Shown: positions 17,212 to 26,157 of the stretch, piece after piece
Layout: the number at the start of each line of letters is the position of its first letter
How positions within the stretch are numbered: the stretch's first letter is position 1
NCBI RefSeq assembly: GCF_001684975.1
Contig: NZ_MAYH01000045.1
Span: 434,001 to 498,000, forward strand
Reading direction: 5' to 3'
Source: Chryseobacterium artocarpi
GTDB taxonomy: Bacteria > Bacteroidota > Bacteroidia > Flavobacteriales > Weeksellaceae
DNA: 64,000 nucleotides
The notes under the pieces: model-generated
Seen by the model: only the letters and a program-made list of their open reading frames with translations
What the model was told of the DNA's origin: nothing
The model's database searches: none
Program-made: the position numbers and the translations under genes

Positions 17212-20200
17212 ATGCAGTTAAAATCCATCAACGAAAAGTTTCTTCCAGATTTGATGCAAAAAGAATTCGGGAAAGAAATTTTTGATCAGCTAGAAAATCA
17301 TCCGCATATTGCTGTGAAAGGAAGTGCAGGATCTTCAGTTTCAGTTTTTGTTGCCGAACTTTTTTTGGTTCAGAAGAAAAATATCCTTTATCTGGTAGAT
17401 GATAAAGAAGATGCATTGTATGCCAATACGGAAATGGAAGATCTTTTGGGAAAAGAAAAAGTACTGTATTTTCCGGCAACTCATCTTGATCCTTATCAGA
17501 TTGAAAAAACACAGAATGCCAATTTGGTATTAAGAACCGAAGTATTGAATAAAATCAATTCCGGAAGATCTCCAAAAGTGATTGTGGCTTATGCAGGTGC
17601 TTTATCAGAAAAAGTATTAAAGAAAGAAGATTTTAAAGCGATTTCTCACCATATAAAAGTAGGTGATCAGCTTGATTTTGACTTTGTAGATGAATTGCTT
17701 AATCATTATCATTTTCAACAGTCAGATTTCGTTTCTGAACCGGGAGAATTTTCTGTGAGAGGAGGAATTGTGGATGTGTTTTCTTATTCTTATGAAAAAC
17801 CATATAGAATTACCTTCTTTGGAAACGAGGTGGAAAGTATTAAGACATTCGATATAGAAACACAGCTTTCCGTAGATAAAGTAAAGGAATTCCAACTGGT
17901 ATCCAATATGAATTTCTCTGTTACCGGAAGCAGAGTGTCATTACTGCAATTATTACCTAAGGAAAGCTATGTGGTTTCCAGAAACGGAATGGTGGGAATG
18001 CAGAAGATCAGAACATTCTATGAAAAATCTCTGGAGAAATATGAAACTTTAAATAAAGATATTGCTCATAGGGCACCGCAGGAACTTTTTATTTCAGACC
18101 AGGAGTTTTTATTTGATTATAAAAAATTTAAAACTGTAGATTTCGGAAGTGCTTCTATTGAAGGCTTGAAGGAAATTTTGGAGGTTAAAATGGAACAGCT
18201 TCCACAGCCATCATTCCATAAGAATTTTGAACTTCTGATTGAGGATATGGAAGGGAAGCAGAAAGAAGGGTTTGATACCTGGATCTCTTTCTCTACAGAA
18301 AAACAAAAAGAAAGGCTCGAGTCTATTTTTGAAGAGCTGGAACATGAGCTTCCTTTTAAAAGTTTTAAATCTGAACTTCATGAAGGCTTTGTAGATAACG
18401 GACATAAATTGTTGGTATACACAGATCATCAGATTTTTGACCGCTACCAGAGATATAAGGCGAAAAATACCTTTGCCAAATCTGAACAGCTTACTCTAAA
18501 AGATCTGATGTCTCTTAAAATAGGAGATTATATTGCCCATATCGATCATGGGATCGGTAAGTTTATGGGATTGGTAAAAGTGAATAACGACGGTAAAATT
18601 CAGGAATGTTTTAAACTGACTTATAAGAATGGTGATTTGTTATATGTAAGTATTCATTCGTTACATAAAATCTCAAAATATAATGGTCCTGACGGAAAAG
18701 AAATTGTATTAAGCAAACTTGGGTCTCCTACCTGGAAGTCCCTGAAACAGAAAACGAAGGCTAAAGTAAAACAGATTGCTTTTGATCTTATTCAATTATA
18801 CGCTCAGAGAAAAACCGCAAAAGGATTTGCTTATACACCGGATTCTTATCTTCAGAATGAATTGGAAGCAAGTTTTATTTATGAAGATACTCCGGATCAG
18901 GAAAAAGCTACCGTGGATGTGAAAAAAGATATGGAAGCGGATACGGTAATGGACAGGCTGGTGTGTGGTGATGTTGGATTCGGTAAAACCGAAGTAGCAA
19001 TCCGTGCGGCATTTAAAGCGGCTACTGACGGAAAACAGGTTGCTGTCTTGGTGCCAACTACTATTCTTGCTTTCCAGCATTATAGAAGTTTTAAAGAAAG
19101 ATTAAAGGATTTTCCGGTAAATGTGGCTTATGTGAACCGATTCAGAACAGCAAAACAAAAGTCTGAAACACTGGAAGATCTAAAGAATGGAAAAGTAGAT
19201 ATTATCATTGGAACTCATCAATTGGTAAGCAGTTCTGTGAAATTTAAAGATCTTGGATTGTTGATCATCGATGAAGAACACAAATTTGGAGTTTCAGTAA
19301 AAGATAAGTTGAAAACTTTAAAGAATAATGTTGATACGCTTACTTTAACAGCCACTCCGATTCCAAGAACATTGCAGTTTTCCTTAATGGCTGCAAGAGA
19401 TTTATCCGTTATCAAAACTCCACCGCCCAACAGGCAGCCGGTAGATACACAATTGATAGGATTCAATGAAGAAATTCTTCGCGATGCGGTTTCTTATGAA
19501 CTTCAACGTGACGGACAGGTTTATTTTATTAATAACAGAATTGAGAATCTGAAAGATATTGCAGGGCTCATTCAGAGATTGGTTCCGGATGCAAGAGTGA
19601 TTACAGGACATGGACAGATGGATGGAAAGCAGCTTGAAAAAAATGTTCTGGATTTCATGGAAGGGAAATATGATGTTCTTGTTTCTACAACCATTGTAGA
19701 AAGTGGAGTGGACGTTCCGAATGCCAATACGATCTTCATTAATGATGCTCAGAGATTTGGAATGGCGGATCTACATCAGATGAGAGGAAGAGTAGGGCGA
19801 AGCAATAGAAAGGCATTCTGTTATTTAATTACACCTCCTTATGATATGATGACTTCTGATGCTCGGAAAAGACTGGAAGCTATTGAGCAGTTCTCGGATC
19901 TTGGAAGTGGGTTCCAGATTGCCATGAAAGATCTTGAAATTCGTGGAGCCGGAGATTTATTGGGTGCTGAACAAAGTGGTTTTATTAATGAGATGGGATT
20001 TGAAACTTATCAGAAATTAATGCAGGAAGCCCTTGAAGAGCTTAAAGATGATGCGGATTTTGAAAATCTGTTTGATAATGAGGAAGATCGTCAGAAACTT
20101 TTCAAATCTGTGAAAGATGTAAATATTGATACAGACCTCGAGCTCATGTTGCCAGACTCTTATATTTCGAATACGGAAGAAAGATTACTATTGTATCAGA

Positions 20201-20580
20201 AAATTGCAGAGATTAATAATGAAAAAGATCTTCATCAGTTTGAACTAGAGTTGATTGACCGTTTCGGTGCATTGCCAAAAGAAGCTGTGAATTTATTGAA
20301 AAGTGTTTCTTTAAAATGGCTTGCTGCAGATATTGGTTTTGAGAAAATCGTTATGAAAAATGGAATATTCCTGGGGTATTTCCCAAGCAATCCTCAGGAT
20401 AAATTCTATCAGACAGACAGATTCAGACATATCATTAATTATTTAACAAGAAACCCGGCAGAAGCTCAGCTGAAAGAAAAATCAGGAAAAGAAGGTAACC
20501 AGCTCATGATGAGAAAAGAAAGGGTGAAGAATGTAGATGAGGTAAATGTTTTATTGAAGGCGATTATTGATCATCAATAG
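17212..20580 (+). CDS. mfd: Transcription-repair coupling factor Mfd
   Basis: Mfd displaces RNA polymerase stalled at DNA lesions and recruits UvrA for nucleotide excision repair. At 1122 aa it has all domains: UvrB-homology modules (about 1-330), the CarD-like RNA-polymerase-interaction domain (about 440-520, GDYIAHIDHGIGKF), the RecG-like helicase core and the C-terminal TRCF domain (about 970-1100). Walker A is GDVGFGKTE with K592, the DEEH box is at 687-690, and motif III appears as LTATPIPRTLQ. The TRG and motif VI region (QMRGRVGRSNRKAFCYL) is intact. It starts at ATG 17212. A long hairpin terminator follows at 20617-20651, so it is probably monocistronic. Confidence 0.97.
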   Translation: MQLKSINEKFLPDLMQKEFGKEIFDQLENHPHIAVKGSAGSSVSVFVAELFLVQKKNILYLVDDKEDALYANTEMEDLLGKEKVLYFPATHLDPYQIEKTQNANLVLRTEVLNKINSGRSPKVIVAYAGALSEKVLKKEDFKAISHHIKVGDQLDFDFVDELLNHYHFQQSDFVSEPGEFSVRGGIVDVFSYSYEKPYRITFFGNEVESIKTFDIETQLSVDKVKEFQLVSNMNFSVTGSRVSLLQLLPKESYVVSRNGMVGMQKIRTFYEKSLEKYETLNKDIAHRAPQELFISDQEFLFDYKKFKTVDFGSASIEGLKEILEVKMEQLPQPSFHKNFELLIEDMEGKQKEGFDTWISFSTEKQKERLESIFEELEHELPFKSFKSELHEGFVDNGHKLLVYTDHQIFDRYQRYKAKNTFAKSEQLTLKDLMSLKIGDYIAHIDHGIGKFMGLVKVNNDGKIQECFKLTYKNGDLLYVSIHSLHKISKYNGPDGKEIVLSKLGSPTWKSLKQKTKAKVKQIAFDLIQLYAQRKTAKGFAYTPDSYLQNELEASFIYEDTPDQEKATVDVKKDMEADTVMDRLVCGDVGFGKTEVAIRAAFKAATDGKQVAVLVPTTILAFQHYRSFKERLKDFPVNVAYVNRFRTAKQKSETLEDLKNGKVDIIIGTHQLVSSSVKFKDLGLLIIDEEHKFGVSVKDKLKTLKNNVDTLTLTATPIPRTLQFSLMAARDLSVIKTPPPNRQPVDTQLIGFNEEILRDAVSYELQRDGQVYFINNRIENLKDIAGLIQRLVPDARVITGHGQMDGKQLEKNVLDFMEGKYDVLVSTTIVESGVDVPNANTIFINDAQRFGMADLHQMRGRVGRSNRKAFCYLITPPYDMMTSDARKRLEAIEQFSDLGSGFQIAMKDLEIRGAGDLLGAEQSGFINEMGFETYQKLMQEALEELKDDADFENLFDNEEDRQKLFKSVKDVNIDTDLELMLPDSYISNTEERLLLYQKIAEINNEKDLHQFELELIDRFGALPKEAVNLLKSVSLKWLAADIGFEKIVMKNGIFLGYFPSNPQDKFYQTDRFRHIINYLTRNPAEAQLKEKSGKEGNQLMMRKERVKNVDEVNVLLKAIIDHQ

Positions 20581-20616
20581 ATTATTTTCGGACATATAAT
20601 TTTCTATAATAAGTGT

Positions 20617-20651
20617 AAAACATATAAAAACTTTAAGTTTTTATATGTTTT
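20617..20651 (+). terminator. Intrinsic terminator of mfd
   Basis: AAAACATATAAAAACT and AGTTTTTATATGTTTT form a perfect 16-bp stem around a 3-base loop, followed by a T-run. It lies 36 bases past the mfd stop. Confidence 0.9.
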
Positions 20652-20758
20652 TTTATTTTCCTTGTGATTATTATCATGTTTTTGTCTTAAAATACTCATT
20701 CTGAAGAGAATTAATAGCCTTTTAATACGGTACAAATCACGTTTTAATGATTAAAAAA

Positions 20759-20854
20759 GAGGTTGTAATCCTCAGTCCAGAAAGGGTTTGGGACGATTTT
20801 TAAATTATAAAAGATGCTAAAAGTAGAGTTATGTAGAAATAATTCTACTTTTTT
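20759..20854 (+). other. Three hairpins ending in a terminator: possible small RNA or leader
   Basis: The 374-base gap 20581-20954 contains no coding region. After the mfd terminator there are hairpins GAGG/CCTC (20759-20773) and GTCC/GGAC (about 20776-20795), then AAAAGTAGA/TCTACTTTT (20819-20827 with 20844-20852) followed by more T. The last looks like an intrinsic terminator with no gene in front of it. No good -7 box was found upstream, so a small RNA is only a possibility. Confidence 0.3.
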
Positions 20855-20935
20855 GTTTGATTAATTCTATCTTGTAATGTGTTTATTTCTATAGGTTTAA
20901 AGATATATAACTGGAATTTTTAGGGCTTCAATTTG

Positions 20936-20943
20936 TACCTTTG
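20936..20943 (+). promoter_or_regulatory. -7 box for the QVGIGT-family gene trio
   Basis: TACCTTTG matches TAnnTTTG and ends 11 bases before the ATG at 20955, predicting a very short leader. Confidence 0.5.
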
Positions 20944-20954
20944 TCGTCCTTATT

Positions 20955-21776
20955 ATGAAAAAAATTATATATTGCTTCGCGACCGGACTTTTGTCTTTCT
21001 ATGCTAACGCACAGGTGGGAATCGGTACATCTAAGCCAAAATCTATGCTTGATGTTAACGGTAAACCTACTCTGAGAAAAGAGCTTAGAGTAGGCGGTAC
21101 TTCAACTGATGTAGGAAGTGCAGGGTTGAACGGTCAGGTCTTAGTTTCCCAAGGCGAGGGGCGTGCCCCTGTTTGGAAATCATTGAATGTTTCCTTTATG
21201 GAAGAGGGACAGTACAAATTGATCAATTCGTATTTGTCTTCAGATCAGATTGGTATTAAAGATTTATCTAATGGTGTTGCTGGTGATAACGTCAACAAAA
21301 ATAGTGTTGGTGACGATATTTTAGATACAAGCAAAGGAAAATGGGTTAAAATTGCCGGTCTTGCTAATAGTTTTGAGATTAAGAATGGAAAAAACAGGCT
21401 TACCTATCAATTTCAGACAGGAGTTGAAATGAAAGCACCTAGAGCTACTACTTCTCAAAACGTGAGATTTGTGTGTGGTGTTTTCAGAAATGGAAAGCTG
21501 GTTGCTGTGCGTCCTGATAGAATTGCGACGAACAACAATACAGAGAAGGGAGGTCTGATGGATTATATCTTTACGCTGAGCTATACCGAGCTCAATGTTC
21601 CGGTAGGGGTACAGAATCTTGAAATTGCCTGCAGAAAAATATCAACTTCTAATGCACAATCTCAATTTACGATAGGAAGAGATGTTGAAGACTCTAATGG
21701 TGCTTCCAATGCATTTACTCTGGAATCTACAATGAAGATCGATGTTATTGAATATGTAACTTATAAATCCAATTAA
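20955..21776 (+). CDS. Exported QVGIGT/LDVNG-motif protein, first of three (273 aa)
   Basis: The signal peptide (ending SFYANA) is followed at once by QVGIGTSKPKSMLDVNG, a head motif frequent in exported flavobacterial proteins and reminiscent of the start of phage-tail or surface-fibre shafts. Then come LRKELRVGGT and a linker QGEGRAPVWKSL. The C-terminal half is a predicted beta-sandwich with conserved FVCGVFRNGKLVAVR and IACRK; the two Cys are kept in all three paralogs and may form a disulfide. No T9SS C-terminal signal is obvious. Function is unknown; a surface-fibre or matrix subunit is inferred. It leads a tight three-gene operon. Confidence 0.82.
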   Translation: MKKIIYCFATGLLSFYANAQVGIGTSKPKSMLDVNGKPTLRKELRVGGTSTDVGSAGLNGQVLVSQGEGRAPVWKSLNVSFMEEGQYKLINSYLSSDQIGIKDLSNGVAGDNVNKNSVGDDILDTSKGKWVKIAGLANSFEIKNGKNRLTYQFQTGVEMKAPRATTSQNVRFVCGVFRNGKLVAVRPDRIATNNNTEKGGLMDYIFTLSYTELNVPVGVQNLEIACRKISTSNAQSQFTIGRDVEDSNGASNAFTLESTMKIDVIEYVTYKSN

Positions 21777-21783
21777 TCAGGTG

Positions 21784-22596
21784 ATGAAAAATATACTATC
21801 TGCTTTATTTCTTGCTTTGAGTTTGAGTTTTTCTGCTCAGGTTGGAATTAATACCGAGTCTCCAAAAGCAAAACTTGATGTAAATGGAGATCTGAATTTA
21901 AGAGGTAAAATTACTGTTGTCAATAGTGATGGTACTCTTTCACAAGGAAATAATGATCAACTTTTGGTTTCTAGAGGTGAAGGATATTCTCCCATCTGGA
22001 AAAGTCTTCGTATCCCTGAATATGAACCAAATAAATTCTATTTAATATTTAATAATTCTTTCTCAGATAGAGAAGGAGTTGAATTTCAGAGTTGGGAACA
22101 GTCAAGTCTGACTACATCCAGAGCTGCGACTTTTAATAGAGGAACAGAATTTGGAAATCTTCCTGGATTTAAAAAGATTAATAATTTAACTCAAAAAATC
22201 TACATATACAGTGCTCAGAGTAAGGCTTATTTTCAGTTTGAAACAGTAGTACAGGCAAATTTCAGTGGGAATGGAGCTACAGATACCTCTATCGATTACG
22301 CTTGTGGGATCTTCGTTGATGATAAACTAATCAATTTAAGACAGAGAAACTTAAAGGCAAGTAGTGCTCAATATCCTTTCCTGACTCATAACCAAATTGG
22401 AATCGTAGAAAACCTTACCAAAGGAGAGCATACGGTAAGTGTAGCATGTTCAAAACTTGCTGCATATGGAGATACAAGTAGAAAAATAGCAATAGGTAAG
22501 AACACAAATACCAATATCAATGATTTTATTGCACAATCTTCTTTAAAAGTTGATGTATATGAAATCCCACAAGAATTTAAACCTATCATTAATTAA
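21784..22596 (+). CDS. Exported QVGINT/LDVNG-motif protein, second of three (270 aa)
   Basis: This is a paralog of the preceding gene, seven bases after its stop. The open frame could start at a GTG one codon earlier, but the adjacent ATG is used here. The signal peptide ends SFSA, followed by QVGINTESPKAKLDVNG, LNLRGKITV, and RGEGYSPIWKSL. The C-terminal half has IDYACGIFVDDKLINLR and VACSKL, preserving the two Cys. Sequence has diverged strongly from the first copy outside these motifs, so the duplication is not recent. Confidence 0.82.
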   Translation: MKNILSALFLALSLSFSAQVGINTESPKAKLDVNGDLNLRGKITVVNSDGTLSQGNNDQLLVSRGEGYSPIWKSLRIPEYEPNKFYLIFNNSFSDREGVEFQSWEQSSLTTSRAATFNRGTEFGNLPGFKKINNLTQKIYIYSAQSKAYFQFETVVQANFSGNGATDTSIDYACGIFVDDKLINLRQRNLKASSAQYPFLTHNQIGIVENLTKGEHTVSVACSKLAAYGDTSRKIAIGKNTNTNINDFIAQSSLKVDVYEIPQEFKPIIN

Positions 22597-22604
22597 AACA
22601 TACT

Positions 22605-23342
22605 ATGAAAAAAATATTTTTTGTTCCATTTTTACTGATTGTTGGATTAGTGGATGCGCAGGTGGGAATTAATACTCCAAATCCTGTCAATATGTTAGAT
22701 GTTAATGGTGATTTAAATGTAAGAAAAGAACTTAGAACTGGTGGTACAGACGCATTGAGAGGTTCTGCAGGAAATGCAGGAGATATTCTGCATAATAATG
22801 CAAATATGGCTGCTAACGACTGGAAACCTATTAAAATAGCTGATGGACAAGGAAGTATGTCCGTGTTTTCTTTGAATACGGTAGCTGATCAGACGGGAGT
22901 TTCTTTCGATTCTAGTGGTGATGCAATGCCTTATAGTGAGAATGCTCCTTTGACGGGAAACTGGAAAGTATTACCACAGGCAGTAGATACCTTTTCTGTT
23001 ACAAGTGGAACGAATAAAGTAACATTTTCCTTTCAGACAATAGCACAAAAGATAAATGGGGCTTCATCCGCAAGTTTTGCATGTGGGGTTTTTGTTGATA
23101 ATGAGCTGAAGGCTGTAAGAACGGATGTTTTACTTGGAGATAGTGGAGCTTATAAAATTTTTAATCTTAATGCAACACTTACAAACCTTACACAAAAAAA
23201 TAATTATTCTGTTAAAGTAGCTTGTATTAACAGAACCTTGAATAATACAACTCTTGGGATAGGAAGAGCTGTAGATACAGAGGCTCTTAGTGGTGATATG
23301 GCACAGTCTGTTTTGACAACATCTGTATTGCAACCTTACTAA
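22605..23342 (+). CDS. Exported QVGINT/LDVNG-motif protein, third of three (245 aa)
   Basis: This is the third tandem paralog, eight bases after the second. The signal peptide ends VDA, followed by QVGINTPNPVNMLDVNG, LNVRKELRTGGT and a shortened linker ending DWKPIKI. The C-terminal half carries FACGVFVDNELKAVR and VACINR, again keeping both Cys. It closes with GIGRAVDTE, parallel to the GRDVED and GKNTN segments of the other two. A strong terminator at 23371-23393 ends the operon. Confidence 0.82.
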   Translation: MKKIFFVPFLLIVGLVDAQVGINTPNPVNMLDVNGDLNVRKELRTGGTDALRGSAGNAGDILHNNANMAANDWKPIKIADGQGSMSVFSLNTVADQTGVSFDSSGDAMPYSENAPLTGNWKVLPQAVDTFSVTSGTNKVTFSFQTIAQKINGASSASFACGVFVDNELKAVRTDVLLGDSGAYKIFNLNATLTNLTQKNNYSVKVACINRTLNNTTLGIGRAVDTEALSGDMAQSVLTTSVLQPY

Positions 23343-23370
23343 TTTTTACATTTTATATAATAAATAAGAA

Positions 23371-23393
23371 TCTAAAAACGTTATGTTTTTAGA
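23371..23393 (+). terminator. Terminator of the QVGIGT-family operon
   Basis: TCTAAAAAC and GTTTTTAGA form a perfect 9-bp stem around a 5-base loop, followed by eight T. It lies 28 bases past the last stop. Confidence 0.9.
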
Positions 23394-23465
23394 TTTTTTT
23401 GTTTATTAACTCTATTCTTTGTGAATTTGTTTGAATTATGTGCCCTCTATTAGTAAAAATTGAAT

Positions 23466-23473
23466 TATATTTG
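23466..23473 (+). promoter_or_regulatory. -7 box for the 298-aa lipoprotein gene
   Basis: TATATTTG matches TAnnTTTG, 21 bases upstream of the ATG at 23495. It lies inside the longer open frame that begins at 23438, which argues for the downstream start. Confidence 0.55.
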
Positions 23474-23494
23474 GGCGAGTTAAAAAATTTGTTT

Positions 23495-24391
23495 ATGGCA
23501 AAAAACTATTTTCTTAAAATGTTTGCTGGGGCTGCGCTTTTCGGGTTACTGGCGTCATGTAATACAACATCAGACCCCACAGAATCTATTCCTGATCCTG
23601 TAGGAGGTCCATCACCCAAAAAGTTCGTAGCAAAGGTTGCTATGGATAATGTCACTCAGGAGGAATATGTTTCAACAACTTCAGGAGTTTTGCAACAGAT
23701 TACATTTAAGGATGATAATGCACCTACATTTAATTATATAGGGAGCGTAACTTATCAGACTGGTAGTAGTGATCCTGCAAATCAAGATATTAGTCAGGTA
23801 ACATTTATAAGCCCTGCAACAGGAAGCTTAGATTATACTTTTGATATCGTTCCTGCAGAAAAGGGTAAAATCTTTAGCGCATCGTGTAAAGCGACAGGAG
23901 CTACACCGTCATTATCTTATTTAAGTGATTACGCATTTTCTTACGATGTAATAACAAGCAAGCTTACTAAAGTTCTTGAAAAAAGAAAAGATGGGGGAAT
24001 ATCTGCATATAATAAATTCATAGAATATAATTTTGTATACGCAGGAAAAAATGTTTCTCAGGTGATTTGTAAAAAGGGTATTTTAAACAATTTGGGAGCT
24101 CCTGATTTTGCGACTGCAAAAACTTCTACTTATAACTTCCAGAATTATGATTCAAATAACAGCCCATTCTCTATGCTTCCTCAAAACTTTTCCCTTATAA
24201 GAGGTTTTGTGAATCCGGCGCTTTTCTACAGAATGTCTCCTAATAACCCTACATCTATGTATTTTGAGATGCCGGCGCCCACTCCGTCAGTGAATACAGG
24301 ACAGAGCTATTCTTATGATAATGAGAGATATCCAGTGGTGGAGAAAAACCAAAAAGTTACATTTACTTATAAGAAATTAGAGGGAATATAA
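23495..24391 (+). CDS. Predicted lipoprotein, first of a related pair (298 aa)
   Basis: I start it at the ATG giving MAKNYFLKMF, because this yields a proper lipoprotein signal (lipobox LLASC, Cys at residue 22). The 19 residues upstream in the frame look like noncoding sequence containing the promoter. The mature part begins with a Ser/Thr/Asp/Pro-rich tether (TTSDPTESIPDP), then a domain of unknown function rich in Tyr and beta strands. The end has FSMLPQNFSLIRGFVNP, MSPNNP and SYSYDNERYPV, echoed in the next gene. No known family is recognised. Confidence 0.8.
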   Translation: MAKNYFLKMFAGAALFGLLASCNTTSDPTESIPDPVGGPSPKKFVAKVAMDNVTQEEYVSTTSGVLQQITFKDDNAPTFNYIGSVTYQTGSSDPANQDISQVTFISPATGSLDYTFDIVPAEKGKIFSASCKATGATPSLSYLSDYAFSYDVITSKLTKVLEKRKDGGISAYNKFIEYNFVYAGKNVSQVICKKGILNNLGAPDFATAKTSTYNFQNYDSNNSPFSMLPQNFSLIRGFVNPALFYRMSPNNPTSMYFEMPAPTPSVNTGQSYSYDNERYPVVEKNQKVTFTYKKLEGI

Positions 24392-24445
24392 CTGTGTTAA
24401 CCCAATCAGAATATAAATAAGAATATAATTTTAGGCAAAAAAAAT

Positions 24446-24453
24446 TATATTTG
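24446..24453 (+). promoter_or_regulatory. -7 box for the 312-aa lipoprotein gene
   Basis: TATATTTG matches TAnnTTTG, 25 bases upstream of the ATG at 24479. Confidence 0.5.
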
Positions 24454-24478
24454 TCAAAAAATAATCAATTACCAGGAA

Positions 24479-25417
24479 ATGAAACAAATTTTCTATTTTA
24501 TCTTACTAATTGCAGGGTTTTCTTCAATCCATTCCTGCAAAGACTTACTAGATGAAGACGGGAATCCACTATTGGATCTTAATAATACAGGAGGACTAAA
24601 CGGTCCTAGAGCATTATACAGAGAAATTACAGATAAAGATACGATCGCAGAATATCAGTACAGCGGACTTCTTGTAACTAGAGTAATTTCAGACAGTGCT
24701 TCCATTACAGACATCATGTACAGTGGTGATAGAATAAGCCAAATCTCTTTCAACGGATTTCTGGATCTGGATGGAAACGGAAAACTAGATAAAGACAGTA
24801 TTTCTTATACACAGCAATTTAATTATAATAACAAAAATCAGATTGCAATAATCTCTGAAAACCGTTCTATTTACAGAAGACCTGCACCAGTTCCGCCTGC
24901 TACTACACCAGGTCCGCAAACTCTCTTGCAAAAAGAGAAAAAGCAATACAGATTGGTATACAGTACCGCTACTGCAAAACTGGATTCTATTGAGATGAAA
25001 AGTGGTTTAGATATTCCGGGAACTACTTTTGCTTTTGATAAATACTCTAAAATAGGGTATACGTATGTAGGTGATAATATTTCTAATGTTGTGAAGCACT
25101 CTGGAGCTATGTTGCCAGGAGGTTTATTCGGACCAGTAAACTTAAAGCATAACTATGTGTTCTATGAGTATGACAGCCAGATAAGCCCTTTCACATTGGT
25201 GCCATTTGCTTATAAAGTTTCAAGACTTGTAGCTACAGATAAGAATGAAAGAGAATCCCTTATGCTTTCTCCAAATAATCCTAAGAGATGGTCTTTCACA
25301 AACACTACAGCATTGCCTTATCCACCTTCTGTTGTGAAGAGTACCAATTATGTGTATGATCTTCAGACTTACATGACAAAAGGATACGGTGTCAACTATA
25401 TCTATAAACCACAATAG
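24479..25417 (+). CDS. Predicted lipoprotein, second of a related pair (312 aa)
   Basis: The lipoprotein signal has Cys at residue 20 (IHSC), followed by KDLLDEDGNPLLDL. A segment near residues 95-105 (DLDGNGKLDKDSI) resembles a calcium-binding EF-hand-like or dockerin-type loop. The middle holds a Pro-rich stretch (RRPAPVPPATTPGP). The C-terminal part parallels the preceding lipoprotein (SPFTLVPFAYKVSRLV, LSPNNP, NYVYDLQTYMTKGYGVNYIYK), so the two are diverged tandem paralogs. Function is unknown. It has its own -7 box and a terminator at 25441-25463. Confidence 0.8.
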   Translation: MKQIFYFILLIAGFSSIHSCKDLLDEDGNPLLDLNNTGGLNGPRALYREITDKDTIAEYQYSGLLVTRVISDSASITDIMYSGDRISQISFNGFLDLDGNGKLDKDSISYTQQFNYNNKNQIAIISENRSIYRRPAPVPPATTPGPQTLLQKEKKQYRLVYSTATAKLDSIEMKSGLDIPGTTFAFDKYSKIGYTYVGDNISNVVKHSGAMLPGGLFGPVNLKHNYVFYEYDSQISPFTLVPFAYKVSRLVATDKNERESLMLSPNNPKRWSFTNTTALPYPPSVVKSTNYVYDLQTYMTKGYGVNYIYKPQ

Positions 25418-25440
25418 AAAAGTTTTTTACAATATTTAAA

Positions 25441-25463
25441 ACTCAATCTTTCTGAGATTGAGT
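25441..25463 (+). terminator. Terminator between the lipoprotein and pth genes
   Basis: ACTCAATCT and AGATTGAGT form a perfect 9-bp stem around a 5-base loop, followed by a T-run. It lies 23 bases past the stop at 25417. Confidence 0.9.
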
Positions 25464-25482
25464 TTTTTTATTTTTTATCCCT

Positions 25483-25490
25483 TAATTTTG
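25483..25490 (+). promoter_or_regulatory. -7 box for pth
   Basis: TAATTTTG matches TAnnTTTG and ends 13 bases before the pth ATG, just after the preceding terminator. Confidence 0.5.
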
Positions 25491-25503
25491 CAAAAAATTT
25501 CTG

Positions 25504-26067
25504 ATGAAATATTTAATTGTAGGGCTTGGTAATAAAGGCTCAGAATATGAAAATACACGCCATAATATAGGATTCAAAGTAGCGGAGAAAATTGCTGAAA
25601 ACCTTGAAGTATCATTCAATACTGCTAATTTTGGATGGATGGCTGAAGGTAAACATAAAGGAAGAAAAGTATTTGTACTTAAGCCGGATACTTATATGAA
25701 TCTTTCAGGGAATGCCGTAAGATACTGGATGCAGAAAGAAAATATTCCTTTGGAAAATGTTTTGATTGTCACTGATGACCTTGCCCTTCCTTTTGGAACA
25801 TTAAGGATGAAAGGAAAAGGTTCAGATGCGGGACATAATGGACTTAAAAACATTAATGAAGTATTACAGACGCAAGGGTATGCCAGACTTCGTTTCGGGA
25901 TCTCTGCAGATTTTTCAGCAGGTAAACAGGTAGATTATGTTTTAGGAACATGGAATGAAGAAGAAACTGAAAAGCTTTCCGAAAGAATTGAAACTTTTGC
26001 TAAAGCAAGCCTTTCTTTTGTGTTTGCAGGGCTGAACAATACAATGTCTGCCTTTAACGGAAAATAG
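25504..26067 (+). CDS. pth: Peptidyl-tRNA hydrolase
   Basis: Pth cleaves the ester bond between peptide and tRNA on prematurely released peptidyl-tRNAs, freeing tRNA for reuse. The 187 aa protein starts MKYLIVGLGNKGSEYENTRHNIGF, with N10 and catalytic H20. The substrate-binding loop is YMNLSGNAV (about 64-72) and the acidic segment TDDLALPFG is at about 90-98. GSDAGHNGLKNI is the conserved Gly-rich helix. Length fits the bacterial family. It stands alone between two terminators and is convergent with the carbonic anhydrase gene. Confidence 0.97.
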   Translation: MKYLIVGLGNKGSEYENTRHNIGFKVAEKIAENLEVSFNTANFGWMAEGKHKGRKVFVLKPDTYMNLSGNAVRYWMQKENIPLENVLIVTDDLALPFGTLRMKGKGSDAGHNGLKNINEVLQTQGYARLRFGISADFSAGKQVDYVLGTWNEEETEKLSERIETFAKASLSFVFAGLNNTMSAFNGK

Positions 26068-26092
26068 ATAAAGCTATCACCATAAAATTAAA

Positions 26093-26126
26093 ATAAAGCC
26101 CTTCGGAGTTATTCGGAGGGCTTTAT
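26093..26126. terminator. Bidirectional terminator between convergent pth and carbonic anhydrase
   Basis: ATAAAGCCCTTCG pairs with CGGAGGGCTTTAT (13 bp with one G-U) around an 8-base loop. It lies in the 90-base gap between convergent genes and can serve both strands. Confidence 0.85.
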
Positions 26127-26157
26127 ATAATGATTTATAATGAGAATTGTATATTTT

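Noticed and set aside
23438..23494. Upstream extension of the 298-aa lipoprotein
   Set aside because: The extension contains the TATATTTG promoter box and would bury the lipoprotein signal peptide behind 19 residues.
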